NCBI GenBank assembly: GCA_964592425.1
Contig: CAZQCG010000005.1
Location: 1 to 64,000 of the forward strand
Source: Viridilinea sp964592425
GTDB taxonomy: Bacteria > Chloroflexota > Chloroflexia > Chloroflexales > Chloroflexaceae
DNA: 64,000 bases
Reading direction: 5' to 3'
Position numbers and translations under genes: made by a program. Positions within the stretch are counted from its first letter, which is position 1; every line of letters starts with the position of its first letter. The notes beneath the pieces were generated by a model. It searched no databases and was not told the origin of the DNA. It saw nothing but the letters and a program-made list of their open reading frames with translations. This document shows, in pieces, positions 49,766 to 57,529 of the stretch.

Positions 49766-50146
49766 GCGGTAGGGCGAGGTGAATACCCCAAGGGCGAACA
49801 GGACGAGGGCAACGACGAGGGTGGCACCGTAGAGAATCGGGATGAGCGAAGGGACGAGGACGAGCCCGGTGCTAAGCACAATCCCAACCAGCATAAAGGT
49901 TGTCGTAAGGGGGAAACTCTGGGCAAGCACAAGCCAGAGGCCGCGACGCCAATCACCCCGACGCACACGCTCAGCGGCAAAGCGGCCAATTGTAGTGCCA
50001 GCCGCGGCGATCAAGGTCCAGAGGAAGGCAGCGGTAAAAAGATTCCAGCCCTGCTCGGGGCCAGCCCAGCGCAGGGCCGAACCGCCGGCTCCCCCCAATA
50101 ACGCACTGAGGAGAAGGGCGATCAGAAAGACCGGTGAGACATTCAT
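49763..50146 (-). CDS. Small polytopic membrane protein, unknown
   Basis: 127 aa with four hydrophobic segments (about 5-25, 35-55, 70-90, 96-122). No recognisable family. Its stop codon lies within repeat copy B, so the C-terminus may have been changed by the insertion. The start overlaps the stop of the upstream gene by 4 nt. Confidence 0.65.
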   Translation of the reverse strand: MNVSPVFLIALLLSALLGGAGGSALRWAGPEQGWNLFTAAFLWTLIAAAGTTIGRFAAERVRRGDWRRGLWLVLAQSFPLTTTFMLVGIVLSTGLVLVPSLIPILYGATLVVALVLFALGVFTSPYR

Positions 50147-50472
50147 GGCACGCCTGCGGGTGCGCCGACAATGCGTTCGTACTCATCCAGCTCGATAAAC
50201 ACTCCCCCCTGGATATCACGGCTCAACTCACGCCGATTACGGTCAAAGGCTAAGTCGGCATAGATCAGCCGAAAACAGCGATCATCCATCATCTCTTTAC
50301 GGAGGCGATAGCCGCAGACCTGTTCATGCTCATCGTACTCGACCGCTAGATCGTTAAAGAGGTGAATGCGAACATGAACGGCAGCCCCGCAATGGGAACA
50401 GCGCACATAAAGATGGAGCACACTATCGGGCGCACCGCTCGGGCCGCCAAAGAGCCTGCGCAAGAAATTCAT
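50143..50472 (-). CDS. Small protein with a CxxC motif, unknown
   Basis: 109 aa from ATG 50472 (MNFLRRLFGG start). One CSHC pair (VRCSHCGAAVHV) and an acidic region; a single CxxC is not enough to define a zinc site. A related sequence type (YVRCxxCGxxxxxRI...N) occurs as uncharacterised proteins in Chloroflexi genomes, as far as I recall. Coupled to the downstream membrane protein by a 4-nt overlap. Divergent from the PAS gene. Confidence 0.6.
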   Translation of the reverse strand: MNFLRRLFGGPSGAPDSVLHLYVRCSHCGAAVHVRIHLFNDLAVEYDEHEQVCGYRLRKEMMDDRCFRLIYADLAFDRNRRELSRDIQGGVFIELDEYERIVGAPAGVP

Positions 50473-50660
50473 CGTTAATCCGGTGTAGGAACGTCTGAGG
50501 ATTGCCATCATGATAGCCCATCGCGTAGCTGGTGGCAAATGGGCACTGCGAGAGCGTGGATTGGGAGGGTCATTGCAGGATATAGGACAAAGGATAGACT
50601 TGACACACGGCGCAATCCCGGTGATCATAGAGCAAAGCGCACTAGACAGAGCGATCGGCA

Positions 50661-51839
50661 ATGGAAAGACTAGGCCCACAAGAAGCTGACGAGACTTCGC
50701 TCCGCCAGACCGTTGTTGAACACATCGACGGGATCATTGTGGTGGATGGCGAAGGCCGGGTCTGTTTTGTCAACCCTGCTGCATCACAAATTCTGGGGCG
50801 TTCAGAGAGCGAACTGCTCGGTGAGCTCTTTGGCTCAGCGGTGTTGCGTGGCGAGCGGGCAGAGATCGATCTGCTGCATCCTGACGGAGCCACGCAGATT
50901 GCTGAGATGCGCGTCGTAGACACAGAGTGGGAGGGTTCGACTGCCCAACTGATCTCGCTGCGCGACATTACTGAGCATCGGCGGGCCCAGCAGGCACTGC
51001 GTGACGCCGAAGCGTTCAAGTGGGCCATCCTCAACTCGTTGAATGTGCATCTGGCGGTGGTTGACGGAACGGGTAAAATTATCGCTATCAACGATGCCTG
51101 GCGCAACTTTGCCCGGGCGAATGGCGACCCTGAGCTACGCCATACCGGCATCGGGGTCAACTATTTTACAGTGTGTGGTCAGTCCAGTGGGCCATTTGCG
51201 GACGAGGCCCCGACGGCGCTTGAGGGGATGCGTGCAGTGCTTGAAGGCAGACTTCCGATCTTTGAACTCGAATATCCCTGCCACTCACCAGACGAAGAGC
51301 GCTGGTTTATCTTGCGGGCGGTGCCGCTCCGCGGTGACAGTCCAGGGCTGGTACTCAGCCATGAAAATGTGACCCGCCAGCGCCAACTGGCCCGGGCAGC
51401 ATCCGAAGCCGAAGCGCTACGCGCCCAACTGCGCGCCCGCGCCCGTGAAATGCGCGATGTCGCTCGCCTCTCACGTCAGGAGCAGCCACTCGCCCGCCGT
51501 ATGCCGCTCCCCTCTTTGCGCCAACGGATGCCCGAAGAGTTCCAACGCTCCATCCATCACTACTGTGAGCAGCTAGATGAAGCCCTGCTGCGGCGGGCCC
51601 AGCCCGATTATCCGTCCGAGCTGGGTCTGCGCGATCTAGGCGAACGCCTGGGCGAGTTTGAAGCAACCCCACGTGACGTAGTCGAAATCCACCTGGTCGG
51701 CATTCGTACTGCCAGCGCTGATGTCCCCCAGATCAAGCAACAGGCCTATCTCGAAGAGGGGCGCCTGCTGGTGCTTGAACTTATGGGATATCTGGCCAGC
51801 CATTATCGTTCCCGAGTCGTCTATAATAGTGACGAGTAG
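50661..51839 (+). CDS. PAS-PAS protein with a KaiA/RsbU-like C-terminal helical domain, candidate KaiA
   Basis: 392 aa. PAS 1 at about 15-105 (VVEHIDGIIVVDGEGRVCFVN), PAS 2 at about 120-240 (NSLNVHLAVVDGTGKIIAIND), an Arg/Ala-rich coiled-coil linker (about 243-275), and a helical C-terminal domain (about 292-388). The last contains TPRDVVEIH at 337-344 and, 37 residues on, YRSRV. In S. elongatus KaiA, as I recall it, VVEIH is followed at nearly the same distance (38 residues) by YRRSI. The RsbU N-terminal domain shares this fold. No kinase, phosphatase or receiver domain is present. It is directly upstream of kaiB and kaiC, so a KaiA-like clock input role is inferred. Confidence 0.7.
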   Translation: MERLGPQEADETSLRQTVVEHIDGIIVVDGEGRVCFVNPAASQILGRSESELLGELFGSAVLRGERAEIDLLHPDGATQIAEMRVVDTEWEGSTAQLISLRDITEHRRAQQALRDAEAFKWAILNSLNVHLAVVDGTGKIIAINDAWRNFARANGDPELRHTGIGVNYFTVCGQSSGPFADEAPTALEGMRAVLEGRLPIFELEYPCHSPDEERWFILRAVPLRGDSPGLVLSHENVTRQRQLARAASEAEALRAQLRARAREMRDVARLSRQEQPLARRMPLPSLRQRMPEEFQRSIHHYCEQLDEALLRRAQPDYPSELGLRDLGERLGEFEATPRDVVEIHLVGIRTASADVPQIKQQAYLEEGRLLVLELMGYLASHYRSRVVYNSDE

Positions 51840-51923
51840 AGCGACACCTGATTGAATGGAGTGCGCTGGCGCTCTGCAGAAAGAAAGCCTCCTTGCCCTT
51901 AGCGTAACGATCAACCCTATCGC

Positions 51924-51946
51924 GTGGGTCACTACTGATGACCCAC
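51924..51946 (+). other. Hairpin in the spacer before kaiB
   Basis: GTGGGTCA-CTACTGA-TGACCCAC, an 8-bp perfect stem in the 195-nt gap between the PAS gene and kaiB. No T-run; it may be an attenuator or operator. Confidence 0.4.
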
Positions 51947-52034
51947 CAGTGTGCCAGCATCCAGGCCCACGATTGTGATTCTCTCCCGCCGTTGATATGT
52001 GCATCAGGCCCCTGCGGGCAGCACGAGCACTGCT

Positions 52035-52319
52035 GTGGACAAAATCGTCCTGCACCTCTATATCGCCGGGCGCACGCCCCATGCCGAACGGGCCGTCGCC
52101 ACCCTCCGAACCATCTGCGAGCGTGAGCTCGCAGGCTACGAGTGCGACCTGCTGGTTACTGACGTGCTCCATGATCCGCAGCAGGCCGAAGAGCAGAAGA
52201 TCTTGGCGACACCCACCTTGATCAAGCTCCAACCGCAACCTGCGCGCCGCATTATCGGCGACCTTGGTGCCGATCCTACGGCACTCCTCACGGCTCTGAA
52301 CCTGCCACCGGCAAGCTGA
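52035..52319 (+). CDS. kaiB: Circadian clock protein KaiB
   Basis: 94 aa from GTG 52035 (a GTG at 51999 would add 12 residues). Thioredoxin-like, fold-switching protein that binds the KaiC CI ring. The N-terminus DKIVLHLYIAGRTPHAERAV and the core LLVTDVLHDPQQAEEQKILATPTLIK followed by RRIIGDL match cyanobacterial KaiB very closely. No separate SD is visible for either start. kaiC begins 86 nt downstream. Confidence 0.95.
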   Translation: MDKIVLHLYIAGRTPHAERAVATLRTICERELAGYECDLLVTDVLHDPQQAEEQKILATPTLIKLQPQPARRIIGDLGADPTALLTALNLPPAS

Positions 52320-52405
52320 GGCTGATCGGGCTGCGTCTTTCGTTTACGTGGAGCAATACCTGACGCTGTCGGTATGGCCGACACATCTCAACAAAGGTAC
52401 AAACG

Positions 52406-53944
52406 GTGAATCCTGAGCGCCCCTCCATTGAACGGTTGCCGACCGGCATCCCTGGCTTTGACCACATCGCCAACGGTGGTCTTCCCCGTGGTCGCACCAC
52501 GCTCATCTCAGGCACCGCCGGCAGCGCCAAGACGGTGTTTGCCGCCCAGTTTCTTGCTGCCGGCGTGATCGCCGGTGAAGGTGGTGTCTTTGTCACCTTC
52601 GAGGAGTCGCCAAACGATCTGCGGCGCAATATGATCGGCTTCGGCTGGGATATTGCCACCTGGGAACAGGCGGGGCTCTGGGCATTTGTTGATGCCTCGC
52701 CCCAGCTTGGCGATGATATGGCGGTGATGGGGGCCTATGACTTGGGAGCTCTACTTGCCCGCATCGAACATGCGGTACATCGTACGCATGCCAATCGCGT
52801 CTCAATGGATAGTCTCGGCGCGATCTTCAGTCGCCTGACCGATGCGCGTATGGTACGCAACGAGCTCTTCCGCATCGTCTCACGGCTCAAGTCGCTTGGC
52901 GTGACGGCTGTGATCACAGCTGAGCGCGCCGATGAGCATGGTGAGATCGGGCGCTATGGCGTCGAAGAATTTGTCGCTGATGATGTAGTCATCCTGCGCA
53001 ATCTGCTCGAAGATGAGAAGCGGCGGCGTACAGTCGAGATTCTCAAATTCCGCGGTACCTCGCATCAGAAGGGCGGCTTCCCCTTCACGGTCATTCCTGG
53101 CCAGGGCATTGTGACGATCCCACTCTCGGCGATCGAACTTAAACAGCGCTCGTCGAATGTGCGGATGACCTCGGGCGTGGCCGAGCTTGACCGGATGTGT
53201 GGTGGTGGCTTCTTCCGCGACTCGATCATCCTTGTCAGTGGGGCCACTGGCACCGGCAAGACTCTGATGTCCACCACCTTTATGGCTGCTGGCGCAGCGC
53301 GTGGTGAACGCTCACTGCTCTTCGCCTTCGAGGAGAGCCGCGACCAACTCTTCCGCAATGCAATCGGCTGGGGGGTTGATTTCGAGCAGATGGAGCGCGA
53401 TGGACTGCTGCGGGTTGTCTGTAACTACCCAGAGGTGACCGGCCTGGAAGATCAATTGATCTCGATCCAGAACGAAATTGATCGCTTCCAACCGCAGCGT
53501 GTCGCGATTGATAGCCTCTCGGCGCTCGAACGGGTCGCTTCGATCAAGAGTTTCCGCGAATTTGTGATCGGGCTCACCTCTTTTATCAAGCACCAGGAGA
53601 TGGCCGGGCTCTATACCTCGACCACGCCCACCCTGCTCGGCGGCTCGTCAGTAACGGAGGCACATATTTCGACCATCACCGACTCGATCATCCTGCTGCG
53701 CTACGTCGAGGTCTTTGGCGAGATGCGTCGTGGTCTGACCGTGCTGAAGATGCGTGGTTCGAGCCATGATAAGGAGATCCGCGAGTTCTCGATCGACGGC
53801 GTAGGCATGCATATCGGGCGACCCTTCCGCAATATCGCTGGCATCCTCTCGGGTCAGTTTACGCACGTCTCACCCAGCGAGATCGAACGGCTAGGTGCCA
53901 TGTTCCGCGATGATGATCTCGAATCCCCGGCTGAAGCGAACTGA
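52406..53944 (+). CDS. kaiC: Circadian clock ATPase/kinase KaiC
   Basis: 512 aa, GTG start with AAAGG upstream. Two RecA-like domains. CI: P-loop variant SGTAGSAKT (Ala for the last Gly) and the acidic pair in FVTFEESPNDLRRN. CII: P-loop GATGTGKTLMS and the pair in FAFEESRDQLFRN. The phosphorylation region is intact: SVTEAHISTITDSIILL keeps the adjacent Ser-Thr equivalent to S431/T432 of S. elongatus. The C-terminus ILSGQFTHVSPSEIERL corresponds to the A-loop and tail that KaiA grips. Followed after 6 nt by hypA. Confidence 0.96.
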   Translation: MNPERPSIERLPTGIPGFDHIANGGLPRGRTTLISGTAGSAKTVFAAQFLAAGVIAGEGGVFVTFEESPNDLRRNMIGFGWDIATWEQAGLWAFVDASPQLGDDMAVMGAYDLGALLARIEHAVHRTHANRVSMDSLGAIFSRLTDARMVRNELFRIVSRLKSLGVTAVITAERADEHGEIGRYGVEEFVADDVVILRNLLEDEKRRRTVEILKFRGTSHQKGGFPFTVIPGQGIVTIPLSAIELKQRSSNVRMTSGVAELDRMCGGGFFRDSIILVSGATGTGKTLMSTTFMAAGAARGERSLLFAFEESRDQLFRNAIGWGVDFEQMERDGLLRVVCNYPEVTGLEDQLISIQNEIDRFQPQRVAIDSLSALERVASIKSFREFVIGLTSFIKHQEMAGLYTSTTPTLLGGSSVTEAHISTITDSIILLRYVEVFGEMRRGLTVLKMRGSSHDKEIREFSIDGVGMHIGRPFRNIAGILSGQFTHVSPSEIERLGAMFRDDDLESPAEAN

Positions 53945-53950
53945 AGGCTC

Positions 53951-54343
53951 ATGCACGAACTGGCTGTTACCGAGGGCCTGATCAAGGTGGCCCTTAAGGC
54001 TGCCGAGGGTCGGCCCATTCGGCGTATCGACCTGGTGTTGGGTGCGCTCAGCAGTATCGTCGACGACTCAGTGCAGTTCTACTTTGACCTGCTGAGCCGC
54101 GATACGCTAGCCGAAGGAGCCCGCCTACACTTTCAGCGCGTCCCAGCCGACGCGCTCTGTCTCGATTGTACCGCCAGCCTAACCGTGGCCCCACCGCTGC
54201 CGGAGCTATGCCCAACATGCGGCTCGCCGCACTTGCGGGTCAGTGGTGGCACCCAGTTCCTGGTTGAGAGCATCGAGGTTGACGATCCTGCGGAAACGGG
54301 ATCGGCCACCCCCCCAGTGAGGGAGCAGGCCAATGAAGGTTGA
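53951..54343 (+). CDS. hypA: Hydrogenase maturation nickel metallochaperone HypA
   Basis: 130 aa. Starts with the nickel-binding MHELAVTEGL and has a zinc domain CLDC...CPTC. It delivers Ni to [NiFe]-hydrogenase with HypB. Begins 6 nt after kaiC and overlaps hypB by 11 nt. No hydrogenase structural gene is in the window. Confidence 0.94.
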   Translation: MHELAVTEGLIKVALKAAEGRPIRRIDLVLGALSSIVDDSVQFYFDLLSRDTLAEGARLHFQRVPADALCLDCTASLTVAPPLPELCPTCGSPHLRVSGGTQFLVESIEVDDPAETGSATPPVREQANEG

Positions 54344-54983
54344 CGTGATCCAGACCATCCTCAGCGACAATGATGCGCTGGCTACCGCCAACCAGGCGAT
54401 CCTCGAGGCTGCTGGCGTGGTGGGACTTAACCTGATGGCCTCGCCGGGGGCCGGCAAGACCAGCCTGATCCTGGCGACAGCAGCCCGGCTGCCCGCCGAG
54501 GTACGCACGGGGGTGATCGAAGGCGACCTGGCCTCCTCAATTGACGCGGAGACCATCGCCGCTGCCGGGCTGCCGGTGGTGCAGATCAACACCGGAGGCG
54601 GCTGCCACCTTGATGCACCGATGATCGCGGCGGCGTTGCCACGTATGCCGCTGGCCGAGTTGCACCTGCTGCTCGTTGAGAATGTGGGCAACCTGGTCTG
54701 CCCGGCCAACTTTCGCCTCGGCACCCACCTGAACGTAGTAGTAGCCAGCACGCCTGAGGGCGATGATAAGCCCTTCAAGTATCCCGGTATGTTCGCCAGC
54801 GCCCAGGCCGTGGTACTGAACAAAGCCGACCTGGGCACGGTCTTTAACTTTGACTATCAGCGCTTCAGTGCGGGCATCCGTATGGTTAATCCCGAAGCTC
54901 CGATCTTCATCCTCTCTTGCCGCACCGGCGAGGGCTTTGGAGCCTGGATGACCTGGCTGCTCGAACAGTTGCCCAGGGCGTAA
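54333..54983 (+). CDS. hypB: Hydrogenase maturation GTPase HypB
   Basis: 216 aa. P-loop MASPGAGKTSLI, the metal site region NTGGGCHLDAPMIAAAL, and NVGNLVCPANFRLG, all diagnostic of HypB; NKADL is the G4 motif. The N-terminal His-rich or CxxCGC nickel stores of some HypB proteins are absent. It supplies GTP-dependent nickel insertion with HypA. Confidence 0.95.
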   Translation: MKVDVIQTILSDNDALATANQAILEAAGVVGLNLMASPGAGKTSLILATAARLPAEVRTGVIEGDLASSIDAETIAAAGLPVVQINTGGGCHLDAPMIAAALPRMPLAELHLLLVENVGNLVCPANFRLGTHLNVVVASTPEGDDKPFKYPGMFASAQAVVLNKADLGTVFNFDYQRFSAGIRMVNPEAPIFILSCRTGEGFGAWMTWLLEQLPRA

Positions 54984-55075
54984 CAGTACCCACACATCTT
55001 CAATCTGGTCGGCCACCAGGCAGGAAGTATTCGCGCTTCGACTTTGCACAAGCCCTGGGCATCAGTGCAGCCCGC

Positions 55076-55104
55076 TTGCAGCGCAAGCCAAAGCGGACTA
55101 CACT
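55076..55104 (+). promoter_or_regulatory. Promoter of the [2Fe-2S] protein gene
   Basis: TTGCAG (55076-55081), a 17-nt spacer, TACACT (55099-55104), about 48 nt before the ATG at 55152. Confidence 0.45.
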
Positions 55105-55151
55105 ATAGACCTTGCCAGGGGATTCCTACACCATTCTACAGGAGGCCCAGC

Positions 55152-55727
55152 ATGATTCAGGTCGAGATCAACGACGAGATGATGGACGCCAAACTCGGCG
55201 AGCGCCTACTGACGGTTGCCCGACGCAATGCGGCCCATATCGGTTTCTACTGTGATGGAAACGGCCTCTGCACCATGTGCGAGTGCAAGGTGCTCAGCGG
55301 GGCCGACCAACTCAATGCACCGACTGAAGCAGAACAGACATGGCTGCCGCCCGAGCGCATGGCCGATGGCTATCGCCTGGGTTGCCAGGCTTCGCTGCGC
55401 GGTACCGGCGAGGTGCGCGTGCTGACCCGCGCCGAGGAGCTACGCCGCCAGCTCAACGCGGTGATCAATCCGCCAGCAGGCACGACCAGCGCCGATCAGT
55501 TGCGTCCTTTCCTGAACAACCTGGCGATTATTAACTGGGAACATATTGGTACCTTCCCCGTTAACCTGCTGCGCACCTTGAACCGGATCGGGCCAATCAA
55601 GCTCTTGCTGCCACTGAATGACCTGAACCTGCTGGTGAACGATACACTGCGCATTACTCGGCGTATGCTTGATAACGGCAAACCCTCGACGGAGACTGAA
55701 GCCGTACCGCCCAGCCTGCCCGAATAA
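55152..55727 (+). CDS. [2Fe-2S] ferredoxin-domain protein with C-terminal extension (possibly chlorosome-related)
   Basis: 191 aa from ATG 55152, GGAGG 6 nt upstream. Residues 1-95 are a plant-type ferredoxin domain: FYCDGNGLCTMCECKVLSG and, later, RLGCQASL supply four Cys ligands. The remaining 95 residues are mostly helical and hydrophobic (PVNLLRTLNRIGPIKLLLPL). This layout, ferredoxin plus membrane-associating tail, resembles the chlorosome envelope proteins CsmI/J/X and the Chloroflexus CsmY as I recall them. The chlorosome link is a hypothesis. Confidence 0.75.
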   Translation: MIQVEINDEMMDAKLGERLLTVARRNAAHIGFYCDGNGLCTMCECKVLSGADQLNAPTEAEQTWLPPERMADGYRLGCQASLRGTGEVRVLTRAEELRRQLNAVINPPAGTTSADQLRPFLNNLAIINWEHIGTFPVNLLRTLNRIGPIKLLLPLNDLNLLVNDTLRITRRMLDNGKPSTETEAVPPSLPE

Positions 55728-55762
55728 GCGCACTTCCGCTTGAATGGACATCAACCCTGCTT

Positions 55763-55796
55763 CCCCCTGTGTGCCTGGCGGCACACAGGGGGTTTT
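55763..55796 (+). terminator. Intrinsic terminator after the [2Fe-2S] gene
   Basis: CCCCCTGTGTGCC-TGGC-GGCACACAGGGGG followed by TTTT: a 13-bp stem with a T-run. Confidence 0.85.
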
Positions 55797-55819
55797 GTCG
55801 CCCTATGATGAGGTGATCT

Positions 55820-56482
55820 ATGAAGCTTGCGGTAAAGATCTTTCTGGTGCTCTTTGGCCTGAGTTTCATCGGCCTGGGCTATTTCGTCGGCATAGTCATG
55901 GCGGGTGACGCGCGCAACGCGGTGCGCCAGGCAAACGAGTTGGCCCCGGTAAGTGCGGCAGCCCTGGCCGAGAGTGCCCTGGGCAGCCCGGTTTTGGTGG
56001 AAGGAGCACTCAGTGTGCAGAATGAGGTGCGCTTCCGCGATTTCGTGGCCTATGTGCGCCAGGAGTTTCGTGGTGCCGACAGTGACGGCAATGAGCGTTG
56101 GATTGAGGATGAGCGGGTAACCCCGCGCCTGTTAATCGAAACGGGTGGCATGGTGCGCCTGGCCAACGAGGACTATACACTGAGCGGGCCGCATGCCTAT
56201 TGGGCCGAGGAGGGTCTCAACTGGAGCAGTCGCACCGAAGAGGGTACCAAACGCTACTCAGGGCTGGTGGCCGAGCGCCCGGTATTGGCTATAGGGGAAG
56301 TGGTTGCCGGGCCAACGGGCAACGAGCTACAGGCCAGGCTCCTCTACGGTGGTACCCGTAGTCAGTACATCGAAGAGCAGCAAAGCTCAGCCGACTGGCT
56401 GGGCTGGATCGGCATTGATGTGGCTATTTTCGGGGTGGCCGTGATCGGGTTAGGTCTTTGGGGCCTGCGCCGTTGGCGCTAA
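55820..56482 (+). CDS. Membrane protein with an extracytoplasmic domain, unknown
   Basis: 220 aa. Membrane segments at residues 5-28 and 195-216 bracket a soluble beta-rich domain (about 50-190) with VLVEGALSVQNEVRFRDFVAYV and VTPRLLIETGGMVRLANEDYTL. The two-helix layout with an intervening domain is reminiscent of GIDE-like proteins, but key residues are not recognisable. Preceded by a terminator, so it is its own unit. The spacer after it (56483-56701) contains only a simple CACAAAGACACAGAGG-type repeat and a -10-like TATACT at 56662. Confidence 0.65.
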   Translation: MKLAVKIFLVLFGLSFIGLGYFVGIVMAGDARNAVRQANELAPVSAAALAESALGSPVLVEGALSVQNEVRFRDFVAYVRQEFRGADSDGNERWIEDERVTPRLLIETGGMVRLANEDYTLSGPHAYWAEEGLNWSSRTEEGTKRYSGLVAERPVLAIGEVVAGPTGNELQARLLYGGTRSQYIEEQQSSADWLGWIGIDVAIFGVAVIGLGLWGLRRWR

Positions 56483-56701
56483 GTAGTCTGTAAACTACAT
56501 ATTCTGATCATTTCACCACAAAGACACAGAGGGCACAAAGGGCCGCGCAACGCGGAGAGGGCTGCACAACGACGGCAAGCAGGCAACTTAGCGGCAACGG
56601 CTGAGGTAGATCAGGCTATTTCGTTTACAAACCACTAAAGAATCGGAACCAGGGGATCTGCTATACTCTTGCTTAGGAAGATCGCAAACTTTCTAGAAGA
56701 T

Positions 56702-57529
56702 ATGCTGACCACTCCCGTTATTGACGAAACGTCCCCTCCGATGCGGCTGCACTCCCGGCGTAGGCGGATCTACTGGACGTTAGGTAATCTGCTGTTTTTC
56801 GCCGGGCTGTACCTGCTGATCTATGTTGGCGGCATCTATGCTTATATCGATTTTCTGCGCCAGGCAGCGCGGGGTGACAGCCCGATCGAGTTGCCAGCAG
56901 ACGTGCTGGGTGCATCAAGCCAGGCGCTGCTGCCACTGGTGCCGCTGAGTGTACCGGCCTCTCAGCGCCCAACGCAGATGCCAGCGGCCCTGGCGGCAGC
57001 CCGCATAGCCGAGGGCCAGATCGCCTCGATCCCACCGGAGCCGAACACCCTTAACCATCACTCAACGATCGAGCGTCTGGTTCTACCTTCGATCAAGCTT
57101 GACACAAAAGTAGTTGCGGTTGGTTGGGACGTCGTGAAGCAGGATGGGCAGACCCTGGCCCTCTGGCAGGTAGCCGAATTTGTGGTCGGTCACCATCAGG
57201 GCTCGGCCAACCCCGGCGAGGGCAACAATATCGTGCTGGCCGGGCATGTCGCCGGTTATGGCCACATCTTCCGTGACCTCTACTATGTGTTACCCGGCGA
57301 CCCGGTGGTCATCTACAGTGAGGGGAAGATCTATCGTTACCGTGTGAGTGAACGCCAGATCGTACTTGAAGATGGGGCCCCACTGGCCCAGCGCTTCACC
57401 AATGCCCGTATGATCGCCCCGACCGGCAGTGAGATGGTGACGATGGTGACATGCTGGCCGGCGACTGGCCCTGACAAATTCACCGAGCGGGTGATCATCC
57501 GGGCGTTACCAGAAACGCCAACAAACTAA
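56702..57529 (+). CDS. Sortase (class D/E-like)
   Basis: 275 aa from ATG 56702 (an in-frame TTG at 56669 follows directly on a TATACT box and is unlikely). One N-terminal membrane segment (about 23-48), then a sortase domain: catalytic His in NIVLAGHVAGYG, Cys in VTMVTCWP and Arg in FTERVIIR. Sortases join surface proteins to the cell envelope or to each other. No obvious sorting-signal substrate is next to it. It overlaps the convergent TPR gene by 4 nt. Confidence 0.88.
   Translation: MLTTPVIDETSPPMRLHSRRRRIYWTLGNLLFFAGLYLLIYVGGIYAYIDFLRQAARGDSPIELPADVLGASSQALLPLVPLSVPASQRPTQMPAALAAARIAEGQIASIPPEPNTLNHHSTIERLVLPSIKLDTKVVAVGWDVVKQDGQTLALWQVAEFVVGHHQGSANPGEGNNIVLAGHVAGYGHIFRDLYYVLPGDPVVIYSEGKIYRYRVSERQIVLEDGAPLAQRFTNARMIAPTGSEMVTMVTCWPATGPDKFTERVIIRALPETPTN

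Noticed and set aside
52406..53944. KaiC as an inactive KaiC-like protein because the CI P-loop ends AKT instead of GKT
   Set aside because: CII P-loop, both acidic pairs and the Ser-Thr phosphosites are intact, and I recall the same CI variant in KaiC3-type proteins.
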